Shown here: positions 25,342-33,204 of the stretch, one piece after another | How positions within the stretch are numbered: the stretch's first letter is position 1 | Layout: every line of letters starts with the position of its first letter | Source of the DNA: Microlunatus phosphovorus NM-1 | GTDB lineage: Bacteria > Actinomycetota > Actinomycetes > Propionibacteriales > Propionibacteriaceae | Length of the DNA stretch: 64,000 bases | Assembly: GCF_000270245.1 (NCBI RefSeq) | Contig: NC_015635.1 | Coordinates: 5,270,001-5,334,000 of the forward strand | Direction of reading: 5' to 3' | Notes under the pieces: model-generated | Told to the model about the DNA's origin: nothing | Databases searched by the model: none | The model's input: the letters and a program-made list of their open reading frames with translations, nothing else | Made by a program: the position numbers and the translations under genes

Positions 25342-25425
25342 TACGTCGGGTCGGTTTCGTACGGTGCTCTTGCAGATCTGTGGACAGCGCTTCGAATCCC
25401 GTTCGGCCCTGTGGATAAGTCGAGA
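25342..25425 (-). promoter_or_regulatory. Conserved upstream block of ssd-tadABC operon with paired DnaA-box-like sites
   Basis: Minus strand reads TTATCCACA (25410-25418, a perfect DnaA box), then 31 bases on CTGTCCACA (25379-25387), then CCGTACGAAA (25355-25364), followed by the ssd GTG. The block aligns over about 80 bases with that at 19660-19735, with the same spacing between all three elements. Confidence 0.7.
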
Positions 25426-25495
25426 AGGGCTCCAACAACGCCCGACGTCGAGACCTACAAAACCCTGAGAATCTTCTTATCTGAGGGGGTTCTCA

Positions 25496-25582
25496 ATGCG
25501 GCCCGTTCGCGATAGAAAGGGAGTCACGAACCAGTCTTCGGACACCGGTGAGTACGAGGAGAGTGGACCCTCCACTCCGTAG
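25496..25582 (+). CDS. Candidate 28-residue small ORF
   Basis: ATG at 25496 with GAGGGGG six bases upstream; it encodes a polar, acid-ended peptide starting MRPVRDRKGVTNQ and stopping at a TAG at 25580-25582. It lies alone in the gap upstream of ssd on the opposite strand. The ribosome-binding site is the only support; no homology or promoter was recognised. Confidence 0.25.
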   Translation: MRPVRDRKGVTNQSSDTGEYEESGPSTP

Positions 25583-25782
25583 TCGTTGGTGGCCGAAACC
25601 CTGGTTTTGCACGCCAACCGAGTACCCACGCGGCGACCACCCATCCAAACTGGGGCGTTGCGACCCGGGTCAGCCCGGGCCAACACACTGCAGGTGCACG
25701 CATGGTCGCTCGAGTCGACGTGCCAGACACGACGCCTGGGAGCCCCGGGCGTCGTGTCACGTCTGGCCGCAGTTGACCGAAC

Positions 25783-26493
25783 TCATTGGACTGGACTCAC
25801 CGGCGACGCCTCGGCACCATCGACCGCCGCCTGCGCCACATGCAGGATCCAGTCCCGTACGCCTTCGACACTGCCGTCCTGATAGCCGCTGAGCAATCGG
25901 TGGTAGTCGCCTCGCCGCCCGAGGTGTCCGACCTCGGTGACGATCACGCCGCGCGGGTCGAAGCCTGACGAGATCAGCACCATCCGTTCCACCGCCCGCG
26001 CGACCAGCCCGTCCGCGCTCCCGAACGGGACCGTGGTCGCGATCTCGGCGTGTGCGATGGCGGCCAACACCAAGGCGGGAACCTCGGAACGCGCCGTCAG
26101 CAACTCCGTCAGACCCGTCAACCGTGCGGCGACCTCACGCGATTCCCGCGGCCGACCCAGTTCGTCGTCGACCACCATTCCGTACCCTGCGAGAGTGTGC
26201 GCCCTCGCCAGCGCCTGGCCGGGTGCCACCCGGAGCACCGCGGCGAGCGCCGGCAGTTCGGTCGACAGCCGGACTGCGCCCGCTGCCCAAGCCTCCGGAT
26301 CGTCGGTCAACTGAGCACTGGCCCGCGCGCCGGTCAGCAGCGCGGCAGCGACCTGCTCGGCCGACATCGCTCGCAGAGCACGGTCAGTCAGGACGACGTC
26401 GACGGCATCGCGGGCTGCAGCGAGTCCAGACGGCACGCCCTCCAGCCGCGCCAGATCGGTCAGCGGGTCGGGCACGACTAGAGTTTGCACCAT
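25783..26493 (-). CDS. Rv3662c-like conserved protein with degenerate Fic motif
   Basis: Conserved actinobacterial protein of 236 residues, mostly helical and Ala rich, often labelled oxidoreductase without evidence. The segment HAEIATTVPFGSADGLVARA lines up with the Fic-domain core HPFxxGNGRxxR, but the catalytic His is Val, the Asn is Asp, and the first Arg is Leu, so AMP-transferase activity is unlikely if the fold is right. Its ATG (26493) shares bases with the ATG of the divergent methyltransferase (26492). A GAGG lies seven bases upstream. Its place next to the tad/ssd locus is conserved in mycobacteria. The Fic-fold reading is my inference. Confidence 0.7.
   Translation of the reverse strand: MVQTLVVPDPLTDLARLEGVPSGLAAARDAVDVVLTDRALRAMSAEQVAAALLTGARASAQLTDDPEAWAAGAVRLSTELPALAAVLRVAPGQALARAHTLAGYGMVVDDELGRPRESREVAARLTGLTELLTARSEVPALVLAAIAHAEIATTVPFGSADGLVARAVERMVLISSGFDPRGVIVTEVGHLGRRGDYHRLLSGYQDGSVEGVRDWILHVAQAAVDGAEASPVSPVQ
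26479..26484 (+). promoter_or_regulatory. Probable -10 element for leaderless methyltransferase mRNA
   Basis: TAGAGT lies seven bases before the ATG at 26492, which would place the transcription start at or next to the start codon. No Shine-Dalgarno is present for this gene. Confidence 0.45.
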
Positions 26494-27247
26494 GAGTCCG
26501 CCTCGGAGAACCCTCTATCCTGCGGCCGCCCCCGCGTGGATGGTAGGCGGGTCGCGGCGGCGCATCCTCGATCTCGGCTCGGGCACGGGCGCGTTCGCTC
26601 AGCTGCTGGCCGACGACGGCCATGAGGTGTTCTGCATAGATCGCGATGTCGACGCCGTCGCAGCCATCTCGGGGCGGCTGGGCACCAGGTTGCATGTCGC
26701 CGGGCAGGTCGAGTCGCTCCCGTACCTTTCCTGCCACTTCGATGTGGTCACGGCCTCGCAGAATCTGCACAGATTCGCCCCTGGGCTCGCCCTCTCGGAG
26801 ATCGCCCGGGTGCTCCGGCCGGGCGGTCACCTCGCGGTGGCATACAACACCCGGGACGACACCGTGCCCTGGGTGCGCCGGCTGACCGCCCTGGTCCAAC
26901 AAAGCGATCCCCTGGCCATGCGCGGTGACTACGGCGTCGAGTCGCTGACCGACGTCACCGAGAGTCCCTACTTCAGCGACTTGGTCCGCCGCGATTTCCG
27001 CAACTGGGTGCCGATCACCCGCAAGGGCCTGGTCTCGATGGTCGAGCGCCGCCCCTCCACCGCCCAGTTGGACACCGCGTCTCGGCACGCCCTGCTCGCC
27101 GAGGTCGCAGCACTCTACGACTCCATCGCCCGCGCGCCTGATCCGCTGCTGCTGCCCTACCGGGCCTCGTGCTGGCGCGCCCGCGTCGACCACACCGGAC
27201 TGGTGCTGGATGAGGATGACCTGGACGTGGTCCAGATCCAGCTCTGA
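26492..27247 (+). CDS. Class I SAM-dependent methyltransferase (UbiE/type 11-like)
   Basis: Predicted small-molecule methyltransferase, 251 residues. Motif I RILDLGSGTGAFAQLLADDG sits at residues 24-43; the acidic ribose-binding residue is in VFCIDRDVDAV; motif II VESLPYLSCHFDVVTASQ and motif III EIARVLRPGGHLAVAYN follow. The substrate is unknown; the family includes quinone and other metabolite methylases. The start codon overlaps that of the divergent gene, and a TAGAGT -10 just upstream suggests a leaderless message. An intergenic repeat begins 19 bases after the stop. Confidence 0.87.
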   Translation: MSPPRRTLYPAAAPAWMVGGSRRRILDLGSGTGAFAQLLADDGHEVFCIDRDVDAVAAISGRLGTRLHVAGQVESLPYLSCHFDVVTASQNLHRFAPGLALSEIARVLRPGGHLAVAYNTRDDTVPWVRRLTALVQQSDPLAMRGDYGVESLTDVTESPYFSDLVRRDFRNWVPITRKGLVSMVERRPSTAQLDTASRHALLAEVAALYDSIARAPDPLLLPYRASCWRARVDHTGLVLDEDDLDVVQIQL

Positions 27248-27265
27248 CCAGCTCCGTACCCGGAG

Positions 27266-27417
27266 CCTCACAGCGAGTGACGACCCCGTCGCGAGCGGCC
27301 GTGAGGCGGAGCGACGGCTCCGTCTGGACGACTGAGCGAACAAGACACGCCTTTTCGTCTTGTGAGCGAGGGAGGAAGACGGAGTCCTGGGAGCGGAGGC
27401 TCACAGCGAGTGACGAA
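27266..27417. repeat. Dispersed intergenic repeat, copy A
   Basis: About 150 bases, nearly identical to the reverse complement of 44577-44714. A 15-base end word (TCACAGCGAGTGACGA-type) occurs at both ends (27268-27283 and 27401-27416), as if the start of a second unit follows the first. The middle can form a hairpin around CGCCTTTTCG (ACAAGAC/GTCTTGT). Shorter relatives lie at 34405-34440 and 39923-39990. It follows the methyltransferase gene closely. Confidence 0.8.
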
Positions 27418-27433
27418 CAGTTGACAGCCAAAT

Positions 27434-27475
27434 TGGTCTATGCCATTCTTGAGCATACGTCGGTGGTCTATACCA
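27434..27475 (+). promoter_or_regulatory. Two DasR/GntR-type operators upstream of SIS gene
   Basis: TGGTCTATGCCA (27434-27445) and TGGTCTATACCA (27464-27475), centre to centre 30 bases. Both match the core of the DasR site TGGTCTAGACCA, whose regulator senses glucosamine-6-phosphate in Streptomyces. They lie 69-110 bases before the start of the amino-sugar SIS protein, a fitting target. Confidence 0.75.
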
Positions 27476-27543
27476 ATTTCGTGTCTCTGGACCATCTGAA
27501 GGACCGAAGACCCACCACCCGGAGATGAGGGGAACTGACGATC

Positions 27544-28584
27544 ATGGCCAGGGCCGGCGCGTTGATGTCCGCCGAGATCGCCGAGCAGCCCGCGGTCTGG
27601 CGCCGCCAACTCGAGGAGAGCACCCGGCAGGTCGATGCGGTCGCCCGACGGATCGCCGAGTACGACCCGAGGATGATCCTGTTCGTCGGCCGCGGGACCA
27701 GCGATCACGCCGGGCTCTACGGCAAATACCTGACCGAGATAGTCCTTCAGCTGCCGGCCGGCATGGTGTCCCCCTCGACCATGACTGCGTACGGTGCCCG
27801 TCCCGCACTGGACCGGGTGCTGATGATCGGCGTCAGCCAATCCGGCGGCTCCCCGGACCTGGTGCACTCTCTCGAGGTGGCCCGGCAACAGGGTGCGCTC
27901 ACTCTGGCGATCACCAATCAGGCTGATTCGCCGCTGGCCCAGGCGGCCGAGCTGGAGCTCGATGTCCTGGCCGGTCCCGAGCAGGCGGTCGCGGCCACCA
28001 AGTCCTACACGGCGCAGTTGCTCGCGCTCTATCTGATCTTCGATCGGCTGCGGGGCGGCTCCCCGGACTCGGCGGCAGCCCTGCCTGACCTCGCCGATCG
28101 GCTCATCGCGGGTGATGACGGCGTACGCACGCTGGCCCAGCGCTATCGGTTCGCCTCCCGCCTGGTCACGACCGCCCGCGGCTACTCCTACCCGACTGCA
28201 CGGGAGGCAGCGCTCAAGCTGATGGAGACCTCCTATCTCGGTGCGCAGGCGTTCTCCGGCGCCGATCTGCTGCACGGACCGCTGGCCATGATCGACCCGC
28301 AGGTGCCCGTGCTGGCCATCGTCGCCGACGGCGCCGGCGGTCAGGCCATGCAGCAGGTGATCTCCCGATTGGCCGAGGTCGGCGCGGATGTTATGTGTGT
28401 CGGCAACGCCGACGCCGTCGCGGCGGCCGACGCCGGGGTGGCACTGCCGGCCGGAGTCAGCCAGGAGCTCTCGCCGCTGCTGGAGATCATCCCGTTCCAG
28501 CAGTTGGCACTCCACCTGGCCGTCGCCCGGGGCGGCGATCCGGACGCACCCCGTGGGCTGAAGAAGGTCACCGAGACACTCTGA
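27544..28584 (+). CDS. SIS-domain protein, probable glucosamine-6-phosphate deaminase/isomerase-like
   Basis: Cytoplasmic amino-sugar phosphate enzyme of 346 residues with two SIS domains. It resembles the isomerase half of GlmS without the glutaminase half. Visible features: FVGRGTSDHAGLYGKYLTE (first sugar-phosphate loop), IGVSQSGGSPDLVHSLE, AVAATKSYTAQLLALYLIF, LMETSYLGAQAFSGADLLHGP, and the C-terminal RGLKKVTETL, the counterpart of the GlmS tail. Such stand-alone proteins often act as NagB-II type deaminases in GlcNAc catabolism. Two DasR-like operators upstream support induction by amino sugars. ATG at 27544 is used; ATG at 27565 is possible. The exact reaction is inferred. Confidence 0.82.
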   Translation: MARAGALMSAEIAEQPAVWRRQLEESTRQVDAVARRIAEYDPRMILFVGRGTSDHAGLYGKYLTEIVLQLPAGMVSPSTMTAYGARPALDRVLMIGVSQSGGSPDLVHSLEVARQQGALTLAITNQADSPLAQAAELELDVLAGPEQAVAATKSYTAQLLALYLIFDRLRGGSPDSAAALPDLADRLIAGDDGVRTLAQRYRFASRLVTTARGYSYPTAREAALKLMETSYLGAQAFSGADLLHGPLAMIDPQVPVLAIVADGAGGQAMQQVISRLAEVGADVMCVGNADAVAAADAGVALPAGVSQELSPLLEIIPFQQLALHLAVARGGDPDAPRGLKKVTETL

Positions 28585-28621
28585 GTCGGCGGACTGATCC
28601 TCGAGTTCGACCCGACCTGAC

Positions 28622-28682
28622 CTGGGGAACTTTTGGTCCTCTGTCCACCTGAGACGTGGACAGGGGACCAGAACTTTCCCAG
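28622..28682. terminator. Long imperfect hairpin between convergent SIS and TetR genes
   Basis: Arms 28622-28648 and 28656-28682 (27 bases each) pair at 23 positions around a 7-base loop. It starts 38 bases after the SIS stop and lies between two convergent genes, so a bidirectional terminator is the simplest reading. Confidence 0.7.
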
Positions 28683-28842
28683 AAGACGACCGGGGCGGCC
28701 CGGATCCGTCCCCACCACGGGCCACCGGGCCGCCACCACAGCCGCTGGGATCGTCACCCGATCCCGATGCCTCAATTCTGCTGGAGCTCACCGCCTCGGC
28801 CGAGGGCTAGCAGACCCGACCGAGTAGGTCGAAGGTCCCGGA

Positions 28843-29523
28843 TCACGCCCTGTCTGCGACCAGATCCAGCAGCATTCCTGCTATGAGGTCGACATACTCG
28901 GTCGCATCCCGCCCCTCGGCGCGCACGACGCGGTCCCACAGCTCGACCGAGCCGATCGCCGCTGTGCGTTGCACCATGGTTTCCATCGAAAGATCGGCCC
29001 GCAGCCAACCGCGCTGTGCCCAGCCCTGCAAGGTCAGCCGGATCTGGTCGGCGATCTCCTCGGTGAGCGCTCGCAACTCGTCAGCCAGTGCCGGATCCGA
29101 GCGAGATGCCTCAGAGAGTGCCATCCAGACGCCATGCGCTCCTCCGTTGACGGTCGCCATCACCACGGCACCGGCCCGGGCAGCGGCCACGGGGGTGTCG
29201 ACCTCGGCTACTAGCTGACGACCCAGCTCGGTGTCACCAACGGGCGTACCCGGCGCCCCGCCGAAGGAGGACGCCGCGATGGCCGCTCGGAGCAGCTGGA
29301 TCTTGGGGCCATGGTTCTGCACCGTCTCGGTCGACACGCGAGCACGACGTGCGATGGCCGGCATCGTGGTGCCCGCGTAGCCCTTCTCCGCGAATAGTTC
29401 AGCAGCGGCCTGCACCACGCGCTCTCGTGTGGCCGCCGCCTGCTGCTGGCGAAGCTCGGAGACGTACGTTCGAGTGGATGACTCCGACGTCGTCAACACA
29501 TCCGATGTATCAGGGGACACCAT
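28843..29523 (-). CDS. TetR-family transcriptional regulator
   Basis: Repressor-type regulator of 226 residues. The N-terminal helix-turn-helix is TRERVVQAAAELFAEKGYAG followed by TTMPAIARRARVSTETVQNH; the rest is the helical ligand/dimer domain. It is divergent from a glycosyltransferase gene with 86 bases between the starts, which suggests that it controls that gene and itself. The shared gap has three CTGTA words (near 29533, 29542 and 29563), possible operator half sites, but no perfect palindrome. The ligand is unknown. Confidence 0.88.
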   Translation of the reverse strand: MVSPDTSDVLTTSESSTRTYVSELRQQQAAATRERVVQAAAELFAEKGYAGTTMPAIARRARVSTETVQNHGPKIQLLRAAIAASSFGGAPGTPVGDTELGRQLVAEVDTPVAAARAGAVVMATVNGGAHGVWMALSEASRSDPALADELRALTEEIADQIRLTLQGWAQRGWLRADLSMETMVQRTAAIGSVELWDRVVRAEGRDATEYVDLIAGMLLDLVADRA

Positions 29524-29609
29524 ATTGACTCCTGTATTGCTGTACTGAATAGTTGGGTCCTGTACCGAACCGTACCAGCAGGGCCCCCACCACCGTCAGG
29601 AGTCCACTC

Positions 29610-30959
29610 ATGTCCAGCTACGTCATCGCCTCCGTACCGATCCACGGCCATGTCTCGCCTCTGCTGCCGATCGCAGCGCACCTGGTGGCCCGCGGCGACA
29701 CGGTTCACTTCCTCACCGGAGCCCGGTTCGCCGCCGCCGTCTCGGCCACCGGTGCCACCCATGTCGCGCTGCCGCCGGAGTCGGACTTCGACGACCGCAA
29801 TGTCGTCGCCCAGTTCCCGGAACGAGCCGGGATGTCACCGCTGGCCGCGGTCGCCTTCGACATCGAGCACATCTTCATCCGGCCGGGCGAAGGTCAGTAC
29901 GCCGGTCTCCAGCAACTCCTGCACAGCGAGCCCGTGGACGCCGTCATCGTCGATCCCTTGTTCGCCGGCGGCGTGCTGCTCGGCGAGCTGCCGGCCGACC
30001 GACGCCCACCGATCGTGGTCGGTGGGGTCGTGCCACTGGCGCTGGCCGGTCCTGGGATCGCGCCGTACGGGTTGGGCGTGCGCCCGATGTCCGGGCCGAT
30101 CGGCGCCATCCGGAACCAGATCCTGGCGGCGGTGAATGCCCGGGTGCTGCGGCCGGCCGAGGAGGCCGGGACGGCGATCATGCAGCGCATCCACGGACGC
30201 GCGGGCAGCGGGCCGATCATGGACTGGCTGACCCGGGCCGACGCGGTGATCCAGCTGACGGTGCCTTCCTTCGAATACCCACGCCCAGAGCCAGCCACCC
30301 GGCTGGCGTTCACCGGGATGATCTCGACCTCGTCGTCGCTGGAGCATCCCCGGCCGGCGTGGTGGCACGAGCTCGACGGCAGCCGACCCGTGGTCCACGT
30401 CACGCAGGGCACCATCGCCAACGACGACCTGACCGAGCTCATCATCCCCACCATGCGCGCCCTGGCCGACCAGGAGGTGCTGGTCGTGGTTGCCACGGGC
30501 GGTCGGCCGGTGTCGGACCTGGGGCCGTTGCCGGACAACGCCCGAGCTGCGGAGTTCCTGCCGTACAGCGAGTTGTTCGAGCGGACCGATGTGTTCGTCA
30601 CCAACGGCGGCTACGGCGGTGTCCAGTTCGCCCTCGCCCACGGGGTGCCGGTCGTGGTCGCCCCCGGCAAAGAGGACAAGATCGAGGTCGCGGCTCGGAT
30701 CACCTGGTCGGGCACCGGAGTGAACGTACGCAGACAGCGCCCCAGCGAGAGTCGGCTCCGTCACGCCGTCCGGCGGGTGCTGACCGACTCTCGGTTCCGC
30801 ACGGCTGCGTCGACGGTGGCGGCCGAGATGGCGGCGGCATCGGGGGCGAGCGGGTTCGCCGCGGTCGTCGACGACGTCGTGGCTGGTTGGCCCGGTTCGG
30901 CTGAGGAGCGGATCGGAATCGACCGCACCGATGCCGTTGGGCAACAGCACATCGCCTAG
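29610..30959 (+). CDS. UDP-glycosyltransferase, MGT (macrolide-type) family
   Basis: Predicted GT-B family 1 glycosyltransferase, 449 residues. It opens with SSYVIASVPIHGHVSPLLPI (acceptor domain with the catalytic-type His in GHVSP). The donor domain has VVHVTQGTIAND and the nucleotide-sugar signature TNGGYGGVQFALAHGVPVVV followed by APGKEDKIEVA. Proteins of this type inactivate macrolides or glycosylate natural products and lipids; here the acceptor is unknown. The ATG at 29610 has AGGAG eight bases upstream, so a 19-codon upstream extension is dropped. The divergent TetR gene probably regulates it, which suggests a detoxification role. Confidence 0.87.
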   Translation: MSSYVIASVPIHGHVSPLLPIAAHLVARGDTVHFLTGARFAAAVSATGATHVALPPESDFDDRNVVAQFPERAGMSPLAAVAFDIEHIFIRPGEGQYAGLQQLLHSEPVDAVIVDPLFAGGVLLGELPADRRPPIVVGGVVPLALAGPGIAPYGLGVRPMSGPIGAIRNQILAAVNARVLRPAEEAGTAIMQRIHGRAGSGPIMDWLTRADAVIQLTVPSFEYPRPEPATRLAFTGMISTSSSLEHPRPAWWHELDGSRPVVHVTQGTIANDDLTELIIPTMRALADQEVLVVVATGGRPVSDLGPLPDNARAAEFLPYSELFERTDVFVTNGGYGGVQFALAHGVPVVVAPGKEDKIEVAARITWSGTGVNVRRQRPSESRLRHAVRRVLTDSRFRTAASTVAAEMAAASGASGFAAVVDDVVAGWPGSAEERIGIDRTDAVGQQHIA

Positions 30960-31058
30960 GCTGCGAAAAGGCCCTGGTCGCCGGATCCCGGCAGCCGTAC
31001 GCGGTTGCCACGCCGGCATGCGGGGCTGTCTGTGCGCCGTCGATGTGGAGGTTCCGCC

Positions 31059-33059
31059 GTGACCGATGAAGCCCTGCCCGCCAATGAGGCCCCATCCGCC
31101 AACGAAGCATTGTCCAATCTGCTGCACGAGGATCGGCGGTTCCCGCCGCCGGCCGACCTCGCCGCCTCGGCCAACGTGACTGCCGCGACGTACGCGGAGG
31201 CGGAAGCCGATCTGGAGGCGTTCTGGGGCGAGCAGGCGAAGCGGATCACCTGGGACACCAAACCGACCGAGGTGCTGGACTGGTCCAACCCACCGTTCGC
31301 GAAGTGGTTCGCCGACGGCACCTTGAACGCGGCCTACAACTGCCTGGACCGGCACGTCGAGGCCGGCAACGGCGACCGGGTGGCCTACTACTTCGAGGGC
31401 GAGCCGGGCGACACCCGGGTGATCACGTACGCGGAGCTGACCACGGACGTGAAGAAGGCGGCGAACGCGCTGCTCGAGCTCGGCGTCGAGGCCGGGGACC
31501 GGGTGGCGATCTATCTGCCGATGATCCCCGAGGCCGTGGTGGCAATCTTGGCGTGCGCCCGGATCGGCGCCCCGCACACGGTGGTGTTCGGGGGTTTCTC
31601 CGCTGACGCACTGGCCTCGCGGATCGAGGATTGCGGGGTCGAGGTGGTGATCACTGCCGACGGCGGTTACCGGCGCGGCAAGCCGTCCGGGCTGAAGCCG
31701 GCTGTCGACGAGGCGCTGACGAAGTGCCCGTCGGTGCATCACGTGCTGGTCATCAAGCGGACCGGCCAGGACACCCCGATGACCGAGGGCCGGGACCTGT
31801 GGTGGGACGAGTTCGTCGGCCAGCAGTCCGCGGAGCACACCGCGGAGGCCTTCCCGGCCGAGCATCCGCTCTACATCATGTACACCTCGGGCAGCACCGG
31901 GAAGCCCAAGGGGATCCTGCACACCACCGGCGGCTACCTGGTGGGCGTGACGTACACCCAGTGGGCGACCTTCGATCTCAAGCCGGAGACCGACATCTTC
32001 TGGACCGCTGCGGACATCGGCTGGGTCACCGGGCACTCCTACCTGGTGTACGGGCCGCTGGCGAACGGGACGACCTCGGTGATGTACGAGGGCACACCCG
32101 ACACCCCGCACAAGGGCCGCTGGTGGGAGATCATCGAGAAGTACCGAGTGTCGATCCTCTACTGCGCGCCGACCGCAATTCGCACCTTCATGAAGTGGGG
32201 TGCCGACATCCCCGAGCAGTTCGACATGTCCTCGCTGCGGGTGCTGGGCTCGGTCGGGGAGCCGATCAACCCGGAGGCGTACGTCTGGTATCGCACCAAC
32301 ATCGGCGGCGACCGGGTGCCGGTGGTGGACACCTGGTGGCAGACCGAGACCGGGATGCACATGATCTCCCCGATGCCGGGTGTCACCTCCGGCAAGCCCG
32401 GTGCGGCGATGACCCCGGTGCCGGGGGTGAGTGTGGACGTGGTCAACGACGAGGCCGAGTCGGTGCCGAACGGCTCGGGTGGCTATCTGGTGATCACCAA
32501 GCCGTGGCCGGCGATGCTGCGTACCCTCTGGGGCGACGATCAGCGTTATGTCGACACGTACTGGTCCCGGTTCCCTGGCTTGTACTTCGCCGGAGACGGG
32601 GCCAAGCGTGACGAGGACGGAGACATCTGGCTGCTCGGCCGGGTGGACGACGTGATGAACGTGTCCGGCCACCGGATGTCGACCACCGAAATCGAGTCCG
32701 CGCTGGTGTCCCATCCGAAGGTGGCCGAGTCCGCCGTCGTCGGGGCGAGTGATGCGACCACCGGACAGGCGATCGTCGCCTTCGTGATCCTGCGCGCCGA
32801 TGCCGGCGACGGCGGTCCGGACGTCGTCGCCGAGTTGCGGGCCCATGTGGCCAAGGAGATCGGCCCGATCGCCAAACCGCGTCAGATCATGGTCGTGGAG
32901 GAATTGCCCAAGACCCGCTCCGGCAAGATCATGCGCCGGCTGCTGCGTGACATCGCCGAGAACCGTGAGCTCGGCGACGTCACCACCCTGACCGACTCGA
33001 CCGTGATGAACCTGATCAAGGAGAACCTGAGCGCCTCCGCGGCGAGTTCAGCCGAGTAG
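31059..33059 (+). CDS. acs: Acetyl-CoA synthetase
   Basis: Activates acetate to acetyl-CoA through acetyl-AMP; 666 residues, normal length. It has the N-terminal ACAS domain (WDTKPTEVLDWSNPPFAKWF), the AMP-binding P-loop YTSGSTGKPKG (near residue 275), the acetate-pocket region with WWQTET, and the C-terminal hinge and catalytic lysine in PKTRSGKIMRR (Lys near 621), the usual target of Pat/GNAT acetylation. The GTG at 31059 has GGAGG seven bases upstream. It precedes nhaA, a holin-like gene and a hydrolase, matching the Rv3667-Rv3670 arrangement. Control by the nearby Crp homologue is plausible but no site was recognised. Confidence 0.97.
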   Translation: MTDEALPANEAPSANEALSNLLHEDRRFPPPADLAASANVTAATYAEAEADLEAFWGEQAKRITWDTKPTEVLDWSNPPFAKWFADGTLNAAYNCLDRHVEAGNGDRVAYYFEGEPGDTRVITYAELTTDVKKAANALLELGVEAGDRVAIYLPMIPEAVVAILACARIGAPHTVVFGGFSADALASRIEDCGVEVVITADGGYRRGKPSGLKPAVDEALTKCPSVHHVLVIKRTGQDTPMTEGRDLWWDEFVGQQSAEHTAEAFPAEHPLYIMYTSGSTGKPKGILHTTGGYLVGVTYTQWATFDLKPETDIFWTAADIGWVTGHSYLVYGPLANGTTSVMYEGTPDTPHKGRWWEIIEKYRVSILYCAPTAIRTFMKWGADIPEQFDMSSLRVLGSVGEPINPEAYVWYRTNIGGDRVPVVDTWWQTETGMHMISPMPGVTSGKPGAAMTPVPGVSVDVVNDEAESVPNGSGGYLVITKPWPAMLRTLWGDDQRYVDTYWSRFPGLYFAGDGAKRDEDGDIWLLGRVDDVMNVSGHRMSTTEIESALVSHPKVAESAVVGASDATTGQAIVAFVILRADAGDGGPDVVAELRAHVAKEIGPIAKPRQIMVVEELPKTRSGKIMRRLLRDIAENRELGDVTTLTDSTVMNLIKENLSASAASSAE

Positions 33060-33204
33060 TCCTCTCCTGTCCGGCCCATAGCCCGTCCGCCGGCAAGCGA
33101 ATGCTGCTCGGGCTTCTCGGCAGGAATGCCTGGGCGCGGTAGGGTGACCGGCGGTGTGCCGGGAAGTCTGGTCGGCGATTCCGTAGCCGACCCCAGGAGC
33201 AGCC

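Larger units (their letters stand above)
25328..25782. other. Non-coding stretch upstream of ssd
   Basis: About 455 bases. The ssd-proximal end contains the conserved upstream block (listed). The middle has an interrupted TGAGAA/TTCTCA repeat around 25465-25495 and a small plus-strand ORF candidate. Beyond 25583 I see only GC-rich sequence with a GACCCGGGTC-like palindrome near 25663 and no supported gene. Confidence 0.5.

Noticed and set aside
27015-27431. 138-codon minus-strand frame with a peptide similar to one near 44.6 kb
   Set aside because: The shared peptide comes from the dispersed non-coding repeat; the frames differ outside it and overlap a real methyltransferase gene.
30700-31110. 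136-codon minus-strand frame between the glycosyltransferase and acs
   Set aside because: Overlaps the ends of both genes and has only arginine-rich low-information sequence.
29835-32846. 1003-codon open frame on the minus strand
   Set aside because: It runs antisense to the glycosyltransferase and acs genes, both of which have full family motifs; long antisense frames are expected in high-GC coding DNA, and the product has no recognisable domain.
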